Below the pieces are notes generated by a model. That model saw only the letters and a program-made list of their open reading frames with translations. It ran no database searches and was not told where the DNA came from. Positions 35,537 to 45,240 of a stretch of 64,000 bases of DNA are shown here, piece by piece. A program made the translations under genes and the position numbers. The stretch is from Bacteroidaceae bacterium. Its GTDB lineage: Bacteria > Bacteroidota > Bacteroidia > Bacteroidales > Bacteroidaceae. The DNA is taken from the NCBI GenBank assembly GCA_017619335.1, contig JAFZSP010000010.1:1-64000 (forward strand). The letters are read 5' to 3'. Within the stretch, counting starts at the first letter, position 1. Every line of letters begins with the position of its first letter.

Positions 35537-37435
35537 ATGGAAGAAACCAATCAATCGACATACGCTCTTTTGGAGCATATTCATCTTCCCAAGGATCTGC
35601 GAGCCCTGCCGTTGGAGCAGTTGCCACAGGTATGTGAAGAGTTGCGTAAAGACATCATCGCAGAGGTGGCCGACAATCCTGGTCACTTCGCCTCCAGCCT
35701 TGGCGTAGTGGAGCTGACGGTGGCCCTGCACTATGTCTATGACACGCCCTACGACCGCATCGTCTGGGACGTGGGACATCAGGCCTATGGCCACAAGATC
35801 CTGACGGGACGCCGTGAAGCCTTCCGAACCAACCGCCATTTCCATGGCATCAAGCCTTTTCCCTCTCCAGAGGAAAGTCCATACGATGCTTTCACGGCAG
35901 GCCACGCCTCCAACAGCATCTCGGTGGCCCTGGGACTGGCATTGGCCGCCAAGAGTAAGGGCGAACGACGTAACGTGGTGGCCGTCATCGGTGACGGAAG
36001 TATGAGCGGTGGTCTGGCATACGAGGGTTTGAACAACGCCGCCAACACCCCTAATGATGTACTCATCATCCTCAACGACAACAACATGTCCATTGACCGC
36101 AGCGTCGGAGGCATGAAGAATTTGCTGCACCGTCTGCAGACCAGCTCTACCTACAACCGCTGGCGTGACCGCACGGCTCGCAAGATGGTGTCATGGGGAT
36201 GGATGAGCGAGGAGCGCAAGAACAGTATTATCCGCTTCAACAATTCCCTGAAGAGCATGATCAACCACCAGCAGAACATCTTCGAGGGAATGAATATCCG
36301 ATACTTCGGTCCCACAGACGGACACGATGTCATCGAGTTAGTGCGCACCCTGCGCATCATCAAGGACATGCGTGGTCCCAAGCTGTTACACATCCACACC
36401 ATCAAGGGTAAAGGCTTCAAGCCCGCAGAGAAAGGCGGTGCTATCTGGCATGCCCCTGGCAAATTTGACCCCCTGACGGGCGAACTCATCAAATGTGACG
36501 AGACAGGTTTACCCCCGAAATTCCAGGATGTCTTTGGACACACCTTATTAGAACTCGCGCGCGCGAACGAAAACATCGTAGGTGTCACACCAGCTATGCC
36601 CACCGGCTGTTCCTTGAACATCATGATGGACGCCATGCCAGACCGTGCCTACGATGTCGGCATTGCAGAGGGACATGCTGTCACCTTCTCGGCAGGAATG
36701 GCCAAAGACGGATTGTTGCCCTTCTGTAACATCTATAGTTCCTTTGCCCAGCGCGCCTTTGACAATATCATCCATGACGTTTGCATTTCCAAGCTACACG
36801 TGGTGCTGTGCCTGGACCGTGCAGGACTCGTGGGTGAAGATGGCCCCACACATCATGGTGCCTTTGACCTGGCCTACCTGCGTCCCATCCCCAATCTCAT
36901 CGTGGCATCACCCATGGACGAGCATGAGCTGCGCCACCTGATGTACACCGCACAGCTGAAGGACTGTGGTCCCTTTGTCATCCGCTACCCTCGAGGCCGT
37001 GGTTCCAACGCCGACTGGCAGTGTCCCATGCAGGAGATTCCCATCGGACGAGGACGACGCCTGAAGGATGGGCAGGATGTGGCGGTGCTCACCATAGGCC
37101 CTTTAGGTCTGGCTGCCGCCGAGGCCATTCGCCAGGTGGAAGCTGAGCGCCCAGGCTTCACCGTTGCACATTATGATATGCGTTTCCTCAAGCCATTAGA
37201 CGAGCGTCTGCTCACAGAAGTAGCAGCTTGTTTCCGCCGCATCGTGACACTGGAAGACGGCGTCAGGACTGGCGGCCTGGGGTCTGCTGTGCTGGAATGG
37301 ATGGCCGATCACGGTGCTGCACCTCGAGTGGTCCGGTTGGGGCTGCCAGACCAGTTTGTGGAACACGGCTCCATACAAGAGCTGCATCACCTCTGCGGTA
37401 TAGACGTAGAAGGTATTAAAAAGGCATTATTATGA
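35537..37435 (+). CDS. dxs: 1-deoxy-D-xylulose-5-phosphate synthase
   Basis: The 632-residue product is full length. It has [16 protein letters not shown] (about 77-92), the TPP-binding [16 protein letters not shown]...[10 protein letters not shown] (about 153-183), the [12 protein letters not shown] linker, and the transketolase-type centre [20 protein letters not shown] (about 396-415) followed by [15 protein letters not shown]. The enzyme joins pyruvate and glyceraldehyde-3-phosphate to form DXP, the first step of the MEP isoprenoid pathway (DXP is also used in thiamine and pyridoxal synthesis). It depends on TPP, the vitamin whose uptake is encoded at 1456-4443. trkA overlaps its 3' end by four bases. 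Confidence 0.96.
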   Translation: MEETNQSTYALLEHIHLPKDLRALPLEQLPQVCEELRKDIIAEVADNPGHFASSLGVVELTVALHYVYDTPYDRIVWDVGHQAYGHKILTGRREAFRTNRHFHGIKPFPSPEESPYDAFTAGHASNSISVALGLALAAKSKGERRNVVAVIGDGSMSGGLAYEGLNNAANTPNDVLIILNDNNMSIDRSVGGMKNLLHRLQTSSTYNRWRDRTARKMVSWGWMSEERKNSIIRFNNSLKSMINHQQNIFEGMNIRYFGPTDGHDVIELVRTLRIIKDMRGPKLLHIHTIKGKGFKPAEKGGAIWHAPGKFDPLTGELIKCDETGLPPKFQDVFGHTLLELARANENIVGVTPAMPTGCSLNIMMDAMPDRAYDVGIAEGHAVTFSAGMAKDGLLPFCNIYSSFAQRAFDNIIHDVCISKLHVVLCLDRAGLVGEDGPTHHGAFDLAYLRPIPNLIVASPMDEHELRHLMYTAQLKDCGPFVIRYPRGRGSNADWQCPMQEIPIGRGRRLKDGQDVAVLTIGPLGLAAAEAIRQVEAERPGFTVAHYDMRFLKPLDERLLTEVAACFRRIVTLEDGVRTGGLGSAVLEWMADHGAAPRVVRLGLPDQFVEHGSIQELHHLCGIDVEGIKKALL

Positions 37436-38811
37436 AAATCATCATTGCCGGAGCCGGAGCCGTGGGCAGCCACTTAGCCACCCTCCTCTCCAAGGAAAAC
37501 CATGATATTGTGCTCCTCGACGAGGATGCCGAGAAGCTCTCTGCCGCCTCAGACGGCCTGGACTTGATGACGCTGGCTGTCTCACCCACCAGCATCACGG
37601 GTCTCAAGGAAGCCGGCACCCCACAGGCCGATCTCTTCATCGCCGTTACTCCACTGGAGACCAAGAATATGACCTGCTGTATGCTGGCCCACAGTCTGGG
37701 AGCCCGCAAGACCGTGGCGCGAATAGACAACGGAGAATATCTGGAAGAACGGTATGCAGATTTCTTCTCCTCGATGGGTATCGGTTCGCTCATCTACCCC
37801 GAAGTGCTGGCTGCCCACGAAATCGTGGATGGCGTCCAGCGCTCTTGGGTTCGGCAGTGGTGGGACGTGCATGATGGCGCCCTGACCATCCTTGGCATCA
37901 AGCTACGTGAAGAAGCCACCGCCCTCTACGGCAAACAGTTGCGAGAGCTTTGTCCACCGGATTCACCTTACCACATCGTCACCATCAAGCGTGACGAGGC
38001 CACCATTATCCCAGGTGGTTTTGACGAACTGAAACAGGGAGACATCGCCTACTTCATGACCACCAAGAAGTATGTACCGTTCATCCGCGAACTCGTGGGG
38101 AAAGAGAAATACCCCGATGTGAAGAAACTAATGATTATGGGTGGCGGACGCATCTCTCTGGAAACCTGTCACTTGCTGCCTGACTACATGGAAGCCAAGC
38201 TCATCGAGCGTGACAGCCTCCGCTGCCAACAACTGACAGAACAACTGGACAATGACGATGTGATGGTCATCAATGGTGACGGCCGTGACATGCAGATGCT
38301 CATGGAAGAAGGTATCCGCCAGACACAGGCTTTCTGTGCCCTGACGTCTGACACAGAGGAGAACATCCTGGCCTGCTTAGCCGCCAAACGAATGGGCGTC
38401 CGCAAGACGGTGGCACTGGTGGAGAATATGGAGTATATCACGATGGCCGAGAAATTGGATATCGGCACCATTATCAATAAGAAAGCCATCGCCGCCGGAC
38501 ACATCTACCAGATGATGCTGGCCGCCGATGTGGCCAGCGTGAAGAGCCTCACCATCGCAGATGCAGATGTGGCAGAATTCGTGGCTGTGGAAGGCAGCCT
38601 TGTCACCAAACAGCCCGTGATGAATTTGGGACTTCCCAAGGGTATCACTATCGGTGGCATCGTCAGAGATGGTGTGGGACAGCTGGTCAATGGCCGCACA
38701 CAAATCCAACCCGGCGATTTCGTGGTGGTATTCTCCCGCACAGCGCTCTTCAAGCAATTAGACCGTTTCTTCCAAAAGCCCCAAGGTGGACTATTTGGAA
38801 TCCTACATTAA
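37432..38811 (+). CDS. trkA: Trk potassium uptake regulatory subunit TrkA
   Basis: The 459-residue product has two RCK units. Each has a Rossmann NAD-binding start ([19 protein letters not shown] at 1 and [18 protein letters not shown] at about 228) and a following TrkA-C domain. It would bind the TrkH channel at the cytoplasmic face and gate K+ entry. It overlaps dxs by four bases. In many Bacteroidales trkH follows trkA. Here the next gene is a TonB-dependent receptor 15 bp away, so trkH must lie elsewhere. Confidence 0.95.
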   Translation: MKIIIAGAGAVGSHLATLLSKENHDIVLLDEDAEKLSAASDGLDLMTLAVSPTSITGLKEAGTPQADLFIAVTPLETKNMTCCMLAHSLGARKTVARIDNGEYLEERYADFFSSMGIGSLIYPEVLAAHEIVDGVQRSWVRQWWDVHDGALTILGIKLREEATALYGKQLRELCPPDSPYHIVTIKRDEATIIPGGFDELKQGDIAYFMTTKKYVPFIRELVGKEKYPDVKKLMIMGGGRISLETCHLLPDYMEAKLIERDSLRCQQLTEQLDNDDVMVINGDGRDMQMLMEEGIRQTQAFCALTSDTEENILACLAAKRMGVRKTVALVENMEYITMAEKLDIGTIINKKAIAAGHIYQMMLAADVASVKSLTIADADVAEFVAVEGSLVTKQPVMNLGLPKGITIGGIVRDGVGQLVNGRTQIQPGDFVVVFSRTALFKQLDRFFQKPQGGLFGILH

Positions 38812-38826
38812 TCCCTTTATTCATTC

Positions 38827-40932
38827 ATGCGACAAAAGCATCTTTACAGATCTTCTGTTCCCTTTATCTTCCATCGTTTCTGCCGCCGAGGCTACGCAGC
38901 CTTTGCCAGTATGCACCGTGAAGTGTGCATCGGCGTGCTCACGGTTGGGATGCTGGCCAGCGTGCAGCTGCCGAAAGTGCAGGCACGTCAGCTCGCTGCC
39001 CACCCCGAAGAGGAAGGGGACACCGATGACCGTGAACTGGCAGAGCTCACCGTCTCGGGAACACTGTCGCCGCTGGCAGCATTGCAGGCGGCACGCATCG
39101 TGGGCGTCATCACACGCCAACAAATAGAGTCATCGGCGGCGCAGACCGTCAACGACCTCTTGAAATCAGTCGCCGGCTTGGACGTCCGACAGCGCGGCGG
39201 CTTTGGTATTCAGACGGACATCAGCATCAACGGCAGCTCGTTCGACCAGATTATCATTCTCCTCAACGGCGTTGATATTTCCTCTCCCCACACAGGCCAC
39301 TTGGCAGCAGACTTCCCCGTGAGTCTGACAGATATTGAACGCATCGAGATTCTCGAGGGCGCCGCCTCTCGCATCTATGGACCCTCCGCCTTTGGAGGTG
39401 CCATCAATGTGGTGACAAGAGGGGCAAGCCCCTCCTCTGTTAGTGAGGGGAAAAAAGCTTCTTTTGATGTCGGCGTGCAGGGTGGCAGCCACGGTACCTT
39501 TGGTGCCGACGCCAGAGCAGCAGTGGGGACAAAGCTCCTCCCCCTTGGGGGTAAACCGACCGTGTGGAAAGGTTTTTGGGAGGGGGCTTCTCTTTCCACC
39601 TCCTACCTCCGCTCCGACGGAGCCACCCAGAACAGTGACTTCTCCCGCTTCACAGCCTTCCTCCGTGGTGTCACAGAGACCGAAGCGTTAACCTTTGACG
39701 TTCAAGCCGGTTACAGTCAGAAAGCATACGGTGCCAACACCTTCTACTCGGCCGCCTACCCCAACCAGTGGGAGAGCAACCACCGCTTCATCGTCAGCGC
39801 CGGTGCACAGACCAAAGGGCAACTACGAGTGCGTCCAGAAGTCTTCTGGAACCGCCTTTATGACCACTTCCAGCTCATCCGTGACGCACCCACAGCCGAG
39901 AACTACCACCGCAGCGATGTGCTCGGCGCCCGCCTCACCGCAGAATACCACTGGGCTGCCGGACAGACCACCTTCGGGGCGGAACTGAGGAAGGAAGCCA
40001 TCAACAGTTCCAGCCTTGGGAAACCACAGGGCGAGGGCGGCTCTCCCCCATACACTCATCATGACAGCCGTACCAACCTCAGTATCACCGCAGGACACAC
40101 CATCCGTCTGTCACAATGGACCATCAGTGCTGGACTCTTAGCGTTTATGCCCCTCCCCCTTGGGGGAGGAAGGGAGGGGGCTCAGTATTCCACTCTCGCC
40201 CCAGGCCTGGATCTGGCATACACCCCCACTCCACGCTGGCGACTCTTCGCATCCTACAACAAAGGTTTCCGGCTGCCCACCTTCACAGACCTTTACTACA
40301 AAAGTTCCACCCACGAGGGTAATCAGGGGATGCGTCCAGAGGTGAGCCACAGCTTCCAGCTGGGCTTTCAGCATCATTTCCTGCTGTCATCTGCCGATTG
40401 TCATTTCTTGGGTAAGGCCTTCTACCATCGAGGCAACGACCTGATAGACTGGGTGATGTATGCACCGGATGATGTCTTCCACAGTGCCAACTTCGCGTTA
40501 GATAATCTCGGTTTCCAGATACAGGGTGATTTCCACCTTGCTCCGCTCTCCGTGAATCTCTCCTACGCCTTCATCCACCAGCACCGTCGTGACGACCTTC
40601 CCGTTTGGAAGTCCAACTACGCGATGGAATACCTCCGCCACAAGGTTGTGGGGACGGTGAACCACCCTATCACCTCACGCCTCTCTGCCTCTTGGACCTT
40701 CCGTTGGCAAGACCGCAACGGCGGATACATCCTTTATGAGAACGCACAATCCACTGGTCGTCAGGTTCCTTACGACCCATACGCCACCCTGGACCTGCGC
40801 CTCCGTTGGACACTCTCCCACTGCCTGTTCTGGGCCGATGCCACCAACCTCTTCAACCGCCGTTACTACGACCTCGGCAACATTCCACAGCCCGGTTTCC
40901 AGTTCCTCGCTGGCATCCGCGTCAACCTCTAA
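38827..40932 (+). CDS. TonB-dependent outer-membrane receptor (BtuB/FepA-like)
   Basis: The 701-residue product has a plug domain (about 65-200; NDLLKSVAGLDVRQRGGFGI, IEILEGAASRIYGPSAFGGA, INVVTRG) and a C-terminal barrel ending in RYYDLGNIPQPGFQFLAGIR followed by VNL. The ligand cannot be told. The N-terminus is unclear: from 38827 there is a basic stretch before the hydrophobic segment, while an internal ATG at 38911 gives a neater signal peptide (HREVCIGVLTVGMLASVQL). Three or four short C- or G-rich palindromes lie within the gene and are translated in frame (GASPSSVSEGKK, LLPLGGKPTVWKGFWEGAS, MPLPLGGGREGAQ), most likely in surface loops. It is 15 bp after trkA and 15 bp before the HUH transposase gene. 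Confidence 0.88.
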   Translation: MRQKHLYRSSVPFIFHRFCRRGYAAFASMHREVCIGVLTVGMLASVQLPKVQARQLAAHPEEEGDTDDRELAELTVSGTLSPLAALQAARIVGVITRQQIESSAAQTVNDLLKSVAGLDVRQRGGFGIQTDISINGSSFDQIIILLNGVDISSPHTGHLAADFPVSLTDIERIEILEGAASRIYGPSAFGGAINVVTRGASPSSVSEGKKASFDVGVQGGSHGTFGADARAAVGTKLLPLGGKPTVWKGFWEGASLSTSYLRSDGATQNSDFSRFTAFLRGVTETEALTFDVQAGYSQKAYGANTFYSAAYPNQWESNHRFIVSAGAQTKGQLRVRPEVFWNRLYDHFQLIRDAPTAENYHRSDVLGARLTAEYHWAAGQTTFGAELRKEAINSSSLGKPQGEGGSPPYTHHDSRTNLSITAGHTIRLSQWTISAGLLAFMPLPLGGGREGAQYSTLAPGLDLAYTPTPRWRLFASYNKGFRLPTFTDLYYKSSTHEGNQGMRPEVSHSFQLGFQHHFLLSSADCHFLGKAFYHRGNDLIDWVMYAPDDVFHSANFALDNLGFQIQGDFHLAPLSVNLSYAFIHQHRRDDLPVWKSNYAMEYLRHKVVGTVNHPITSRLSASWTFRWQDRNGGYILYENAQSTGRQVPYDPYATLDLRLRWTLSHCLFWADATNLFNRRYYDLGNIPQPGFQFLAGIRVNL
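39421..39450. repeat. C/G-rich palindromic repeat inside the TonB receptor gene (copy 1)
   Basis: GGGGCAAGCCCCTCCTCTG followed by TTAGTGAGGGG fits the CCCCTC...GAGGGG class. It is read in frame as part of the receptor. Confidence 0.5.
39534..39590. repeat. C/G-rich palindromic repeat inside the TonB receptor gene (copy 2, long form)
   Basis: GCTCCTCCCCCTTGGGGGT at the left and TTTTTGGGAGGGGGCTTC at the right form an inverted pair around about 20 bp. It is read in frame. Confidence 0.55.
40149..40183. repeat. C/G-rich palindromic repeat inside the TonB receptor gene (copy 3)
   Basis: GCCCCTCCCCCTTGGGGGA then GGAAGGGAGGGGGCTC. It is read in frame as PLPLGGGREGA. Confidence 0.6.
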
Positions 40933-40947
40933 CCGCACCTGTAACTC

Positions 40948-42351
40948 ATGAGTACCTCACAAGAAGCCACCCCAGAACGTCATTACAGCAATCACGGAGC
41001 TGTCCACAACCCGACACAGCCCAACAGCCACCGTCGGTCCTTCAGTCACGACTATCATGACGAGGGTATCTATATGGTGACCCTTGTCACAGAGAACCGC
41101 GCTCGCCTTTTTGGGCACATCGAGGGGAACGCTCTGGCCACCAAGCAGCCCAGCAAAACCGCCTGGGTAAAGGACTGGCAGGCCCCTCACATGGTGCTGT
41201 CTGAGTTAGGCCATCGCATTCTGGAAGAGGAACTTCCGAAAATCACCCACTATTATCCACAAGTGGAAGTCTGGCGTGCCACGATCATGCCAGATCACCT
41301 CCACTTGCTCTTGCGAGTAAAGGAGCACTTGCCCGAGGGCAAGCACCTGGGTCACATTATCCGCGGCTTCAAGACCGGCTGCACCAGAGCTTGGTGGGCG
41401 CTCCAAGATGCCGGCATCATGCCCCCGTCCACGGGCAAACAGCCCCTCGCCGACCACAGCCTGCCCAGCGGAAAAGCACTGGGCACGACCGCCCCAACCC
41501 CGGGAAACACCCCCACCTCCCTCTCCACCCCCTTCGCCACCTCCCCCACCTCCGTTGCCTCCAACACCACCGCAGCCTCCCTCGTGTCCCCAGCTTCTAC
41601 AGACCCTCGGGTAGTGGCCCCCGTGCCCGAAGCGTCGCCTTCGGGCAGCCTCCCCCTCCGCCCCCTCCTCTTCTCCCCCGGCTACCACGACCGCATCATC
41701 AACCGCCCCGGCATGCTGGAAAACATCAAACGTTACATGCTCGAGAATCCCCTCCGAGCCCGCATCCGTGAAGAATGCCCGCACCTCATGGAGCGCCGCC
41801 TCCACCTCTGGATTGCCGGCCGCGAATACGCGGCCTTCGGAAACCTCTTCCTCCTGAAATACCCCCTGAAAGAGCAAGTCTTCTTCCATCGCTACACCAC
41901 CGTGGACGAAGAAGAGCGCCAAGCCATCCTCGCCTCCGGCAACCTCACCGAGAAAGAGCGGTCACACATCTCCACAGACCCTCAAAAGATGCCCACACAC
42001 CTCACCGCCTTCTTCGCGACCGAACGCACCCGCCTCCTCAGCACTGCAGAAGAGGGCACCGTCCTCATCACCCCTGGCATCTCAAAAGGGGAAAGCATCA
42101 TCGCCAACGCTGCCATCGATGCCGGCCTGCCACTCATCCTCCTCCAAGCACTCCCCATTGGACAGTACTGGAAACCCGAGCAGCGCCGCTTCTATGCCTG
42201 TGCCCAAGGTCACCTGCTCATTCTCTCCCCCTGGGAACTGGAAGGAGAGACAGACTATGAGCACTTCCACCGCCTCAACGACCTCGCAAGCGAGCTATGC
42301 AACGCCACAGAAATGCGCATTATGGATTACACCATGCTCAAAACGCTATAG
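40948..42351 (+). CDS. RAYT-like HUH (Y1) transposase with a Rossmann-like C-terminal extension
   Basis: The 467-residue product starts with the RAYT/IS200-like domain: GIYMVTLVTENRARLFGHI (about 45-63), the HUH motif in MPDHLHLLLRV (about 113-123), and after an insert GYHDRIINRPGMLENIKRYM with the likely catalytic Tyr (RYMLENPLRARI, about 268-280). Between about 157 and 243 lies a Pro/Ser/Thr-rich insert that is unusual for the family; its DNA contains hairpins (TGCCCAG...CTGGGCA at 41462-41485; GCCCGAA...TTCGGGC at 41625-41646). The C-terminal about 185 residues (GTVLITPGISKGESIIANAA, GLPLILLQALPIGQYWKP) look like a Rossmann-type nucleotide-binding fold of the DprA/SLOG kind; this is inference. 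RAYTs move REP elements, and a REP-like element lies at 291-434. No terminal inverted repeats flank the gene itself. Confidence 0.8.
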   Translation: MSTSQEATPERHYSNHGAVHNPTQPNSHRRSFSHDYHDEGIYMVTLVTENRARLFGHIEGNALATKQPSKTAWVKDWQAPHMVLSELGHRILEEELPKITHYYPQVEVWRATIMPDHLHLLLRVKEHLPEGKHLGHIIRGFKTGCTRAWWALQDAGIMPPSTGKQPLADHSLPSGKALGTTAPTPGNTPTSLSTPFATSPTSVASNTTAASLVSPASTDPRVVAPVPEASPSGSLPLRPLLFSPGYHDRIINRPGMLENIKRYMLENPLRARIREECPHLMERRLHLWIAGREYAAFGNLFLLKYPLKEQVFFHRYTTVDEEERQAILASGNLTEKERSHISTDPQKMPTHLTAFFATERTRLLSTAEEGTVLITPGISKGESIIANAAIDAGLPLILLQALPIGQYWKPEQRRFYACAQGHLLILSPWELEGETDYEHFHRLNDLASELCNATEMRIMDYTMLKTL

Positions 42352-42430
42352 AGCAAAGAAAAAGCGAAGAAAAATACAAAGGAAAAATGTTTTTTTCCCC
42401 ATTTCTTTCGTCCATATCAGAGAAAAACAT

Positions 42431-42439
42431 TACCTTTGC
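42431..42439 (+). promoter_or_regulatory. Promoter -7 element for the first large-protein/peptide cassette
   Basis: TACCTTTGC follows an A-rich run and lies about 52 bp upstream of the ATG at 42492. Confidence 0.65.
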
Positions 42440-42491
42440 CCCCAAATAATGCATTTATCAACTAAAATTTTCAATTTTAATCAACAAAACA

Positions 42492-44804
42492 ATGAAACAA
42501 AAATTACTCAAGAAACTTTCATTGCGAGCAACAATGTTCGTAATGATGCTCGTGGGAGGCTTTATGTCCCTCATGGCACAGAATGACTACTCTGCCGTGT
42601 TTACCAGCAATGTAACACTCACCACAGAGGGCGGCTCAAACCTCAGTGAAGCAAAGGTGGTAATCAATGGAGAATCATTTGATGCAATAAAGGCTGGTAC
42701 CAATTCCAAGGCTGGTGTTATGTTCATCGTAGCTCCTGCCGGTACCAAATACCTGCATTTCCACATTGCTGGTTGGAACGGCAAGGCCGTAAAGCTTTCT
42801 GTTTTAGGTAATGAGGGGTCTGTCTTCATGGAAAACTATGATTTGACCTCTGATACAGGTATTGCCAACAACAGTCCATTCACTTTCGCTGGTGATGCCA
42901 CAAGCACAGACTTCTACAAAGTCATCACTTTCACACAACCACTTGCTGGAGAAATGACTTTAAGACTTGAAGCAACGGCCAACTTCCGCTTTGTCATCTG
43001 GGGCGTTAACGCAGAATTAGGTGGCACCGTGGTCAACAAGGTATCCAAGCCAGCAATTAACGGTGAGACTCCTTTCTATGAGAGCACAGCCGTGACCATC
43101 TCTTGTGGCACATCGGATGCCACCATCGAATATAGCACCGACGGCGGCGAAACTTGGCAGCCCTACACTATCCCCTTCCGTCTTCTGGAAACCACGACCG
43201 TTATGGCCCGTGCCACAAAGAGCGGTCTTGATGATAGTGATATCGCAGAGAAGACCTTCACCAAGTTGGCTCCCGTCTCCCCCGCAGAGGCTCTGGAAGC
43301 AAATATTGGTGACGTGGTATTCGTGGCAGGCGTTGTCTCCGAAATCGTTACTCCGTTTAACGCTTCTTTTGGCAACATTTCCTATATGATTTCGGACGGT
43401 GAAGCTGAAATTCAGGCTTACCGCGGTATTGGCCTCTACAAGGAGAAATTCACTTCTGCAGACGATCTCCTCGTTGGCGCTGAAGTGGTTGTCGCCGGCA
43501 CCATTAGTGAGTATAATGAAGTCAAGCAGTTGGCCGCCGGTAACTACCTGCTTTCTTACAAAGCCCCTGAAGTGGTGAAGCAAGATCCCAAAATCGATGT
43601 AGAAGATGTGACCGTTTCCTATGGTGAATCATTCACCCTTGATGCAGAAAAGATTGAGGGCGGCGCCATCACTCTCACCAGCAGCAACCCGACTGTGGCC
43701 GAGGTTAACGGACTGACCATCAAATCCAAATCAGTGGGCGAGGCTACCATCACAGTAGCCACAGCAGCCAACGCTCTGTACTATGCCGGTGAAGAAACCT
43801 TCGAATTTGAAGTGCTCCAGCCCGAAGGCAAGACCGAGGGCGATGCTAGCAACGCGTTCAAAACCGAGTTCATCAACAAGGATCTGGAGTATGTATCTGG
43901 CATCGACTGGACAGCCAGCATCCCTGCCAACAGCTTTGAGTCCCAAAGCCCTGCTCGTGGCGTGCAGTTCGGAGCAGCCAAGGGCGTGTTCACCATCACA
44001 GCCAAGAACAGTGCCAAGGTCACACTCGTGGAACTGTGGGTATCCACCAATGGTGAAGGCAACACTGTCTCTGTGAAAGTCGGCGACACCGATTTCATTG
44101 CCAAGGAATATGAAGACGCAACGACTGTCACTTTGAAGAAAGAGAACCACTATGCAGTCTCCTTTACAGGTGAAGCCTCTGGCGACATCGTCATCACCAT
44201 CAACAATGTAATGAAGAGCGTGTACATTAAGAGTATTGGTCTGGTGCTGGCAGGCTCTGACGATGCCATTGTCACATTGAACGATAAGGGCTTTGCCACC
44301 TACTGCTCCGAGTATCCTCTGGATCTCTCCGCTATCAAGGGTGGCTCCGCATGGCAGCTCATTACGATTAAAGACAACACCGCTTGGTTTGACCAGGTGT
44401 ACATACCCGTCATAGGCGGTGAGGGCCTGCTGCTGGAGGGCGAACCGAACGCCGAAGTCACTATCCCCGTCAAGAGCAGTACCACAACACTGCCCAACAA
44501 TCTGCTGATTGGTACACTGGCTCCCACCTTCTCAGAAGACAGTGAGTATCTTGGTCTCAAGGGTGACAAGTTCTTCTTGGTGGATGAAGGCGTGATTCCC
44601 GCCAACAAGGCCCTCATTGACGCCGACTTGGTTGACTATGCCTCAGTGAAGGAATTCCAGCTGGTATTCAACGGCATCACGGGTGTCAAGACTGTCAAGG
44701 TCAGCGCTCAGGAATTTTCCGAGATGTTCAACCTCGCTGGACAGCGTGTGAACAAGAATACCAAGGGTGTGGTCATCAGCAATGGCAAGAAGGTCATTCG
44801 TTAA
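42492..44804 (+). CDS. Exported Ig-like / OB-fold protein with the shared C-terminal motif (cassette 1)
   Basis: The 770-residue product has a signal peptide (about 1-30, ending GGFMSLMA). Approximate layout: a jelly-roll-like domain (32-175); a chitobiase-C-terminal-like repeat (190-255, SDATIEYSTDGGETWQPYT); an OB-fold-like domain (265-360, NIGDVVFVAGVVSEI); a Big_2-like domain (370-440, VTLSSNPTVAEVNG type); a second jelly-roll-like domain (450-590); and a C-terminal module with NDKGFATYCSEYPLDLSAIK. The end is FNLAGQRVNKNTKGVVISNG plus KKVIR, a variant of the motif shared by six proteins here. The small YxxP peptide gene follows after 46 bp. It probably acts at the cell surface; the ligand is unknown. 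Confidence 0.8.
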   Translation: MKQKLLKKLSLRATMFVMMLVGGFMSLMAQNDYSAVFTSNVTLTTEGGSNLSEAKVVINGESFDAIKAGTNSKAGVMFIVAPAGTKYLHFHIAGWNGKAVKLSVLGNEGSVFMENYDLTSDTGIANNSPFTFAGDATSTDFYKVITFTQPLAGEMTLRLEATANFRFVIWGVNAELGGTVVNKVSKPAINGETPFYESTAVTISCGTSDATIEYSTDGGETWQPYTIPFRLLETTTVMARATKSGLDDSDIAEKTFTKLAPVSPAEALEANIGDVVFVAGVVSEIVTPFNASFGNISYMISDGEAEIQAYRGIGLYKEKFTSADDLLVGAEVVVAGTISEYNEVKQLAAGNYLLSYKAPEVVKQDPKIDVEDVTVSYGESFTLDAEKIEGGAITLTSSNPTVAEVNGLTIKSKSVGEATITVATAANALYYAGEETFEFEVLQPEGKTEGDASNAFKTEFINKDLEYVSGIDWTASIPANSFESQSPARGVQFGAAKGVFTITAKNSAKVTLVELWVSTNGEGNTVSVKVGDTDFIAKEYEDATTVTLKKENHYAVSFTGEASGDIVITINNVMKSVYIKSIGLVLAGSDDAIVTLNDKGFATYCSEYPLDLSAIKGGSAWQLITIKDNTAWFDQVYIPVIGGEGLLLEGEPNAEVTIPVKSSTTTLPNNLLIGTLAPTFSEDSEYLGLKGDKFFLVDEGVIPANKALIDADLVDYASVKEFQLVFNGITGVKTVKVSAQEFSEMFNLAGQRVNKNTKGVVISNGKKVIR

Positions 44805-44850
44805 ATAGAATAGAAACGTATATTGTATAATCACTAAAAAACAACGCTAT

Positions 44851-45015
44851 ATGAAAAAGACATATATGACTCCCGCAGTGAAGAGCGAGTATTCCTCTCT
44901 CTGCGAAATAGTGGCAACCTCCACGATCGATGTAGCCATCGACACGGAAGGCAGCGTGGATGCCGGAGATGTCGATGTGAAAGCCAACGACTGGAACATC
45001 TGGGGTGAAGATTAA
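44851..45015 (+). CDS. Small YxxP peptide (54 aa), second copy
   Basis: The product starts MKKTYMTPAV, has the conserved T23-S24 (VATST), an acidic middle (DTEGSVDAGDVDVK) and ends ANDWNIWGED. The start ATG is preceded by ACAACGCTAT, and the same ACAACGCTAT-ATGAAAAAGA stretch starts the peptide gene at 48511. It shares K2, K3, Y5, P8, T23 and S24 with the peptide at 8795, and the NDWNIWG end with the one at 48511. There is no signal peptide. It is the last gene before a terminator, so it is probably made from the same mRNA as the large exported protein. Function unknown. Confidence 0.75.
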   Translation: MKKTYMTPAVKSEYSSLCEIVATSTIDVAIDTEGSVDAGDVDVKANDWNIWGED

Positions 45016-45057
45016 TCCTCACGTGTATTCCTATGTACAATAAATAAGTAAAGCTTT

Positions 45058-45114
45058 GACGCTGGGTGGACAGGTTCCTATTTTACCTGTTCACTTAGCG
45101 TCTTGGTTTTTTTT
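45058..45114 (+). terminator. Terminator of cassette 1
   Basis: A long stem (GACGCT...ACAGGT / ACCTGT...AGCGTC, 45058-45102) is followed by a T-run (45107-45114). It lies 43 bp beyond the stop of the peptide gene. The bases from 45115 to 45240 hold a weaker hairpin (about 45145-45171, AAAGCAGGG...CCCCTGTTTT) and the leader of the next gene; I see no clear TAnnTTTGC box there. Confidence 0.8.
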
Positions 45115-45240
45115 AGATAACTAACTTTTTCCTTTACCAAAATCAAAAAGCAGGGAAGGCCCCTGTTTTTTCACCTAAATAAACAGAACAGTATTTCCTT
45201 AACATCAGACTATTTATCTACACCATTAATCTACAAAGCA

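Noticed and set aside
45145-45171. Riboswitch or attenuator before the cassette 2 gene
   Set aside because: There is only one imperfect hairpin with a bulge and no conserved aptamer elements.
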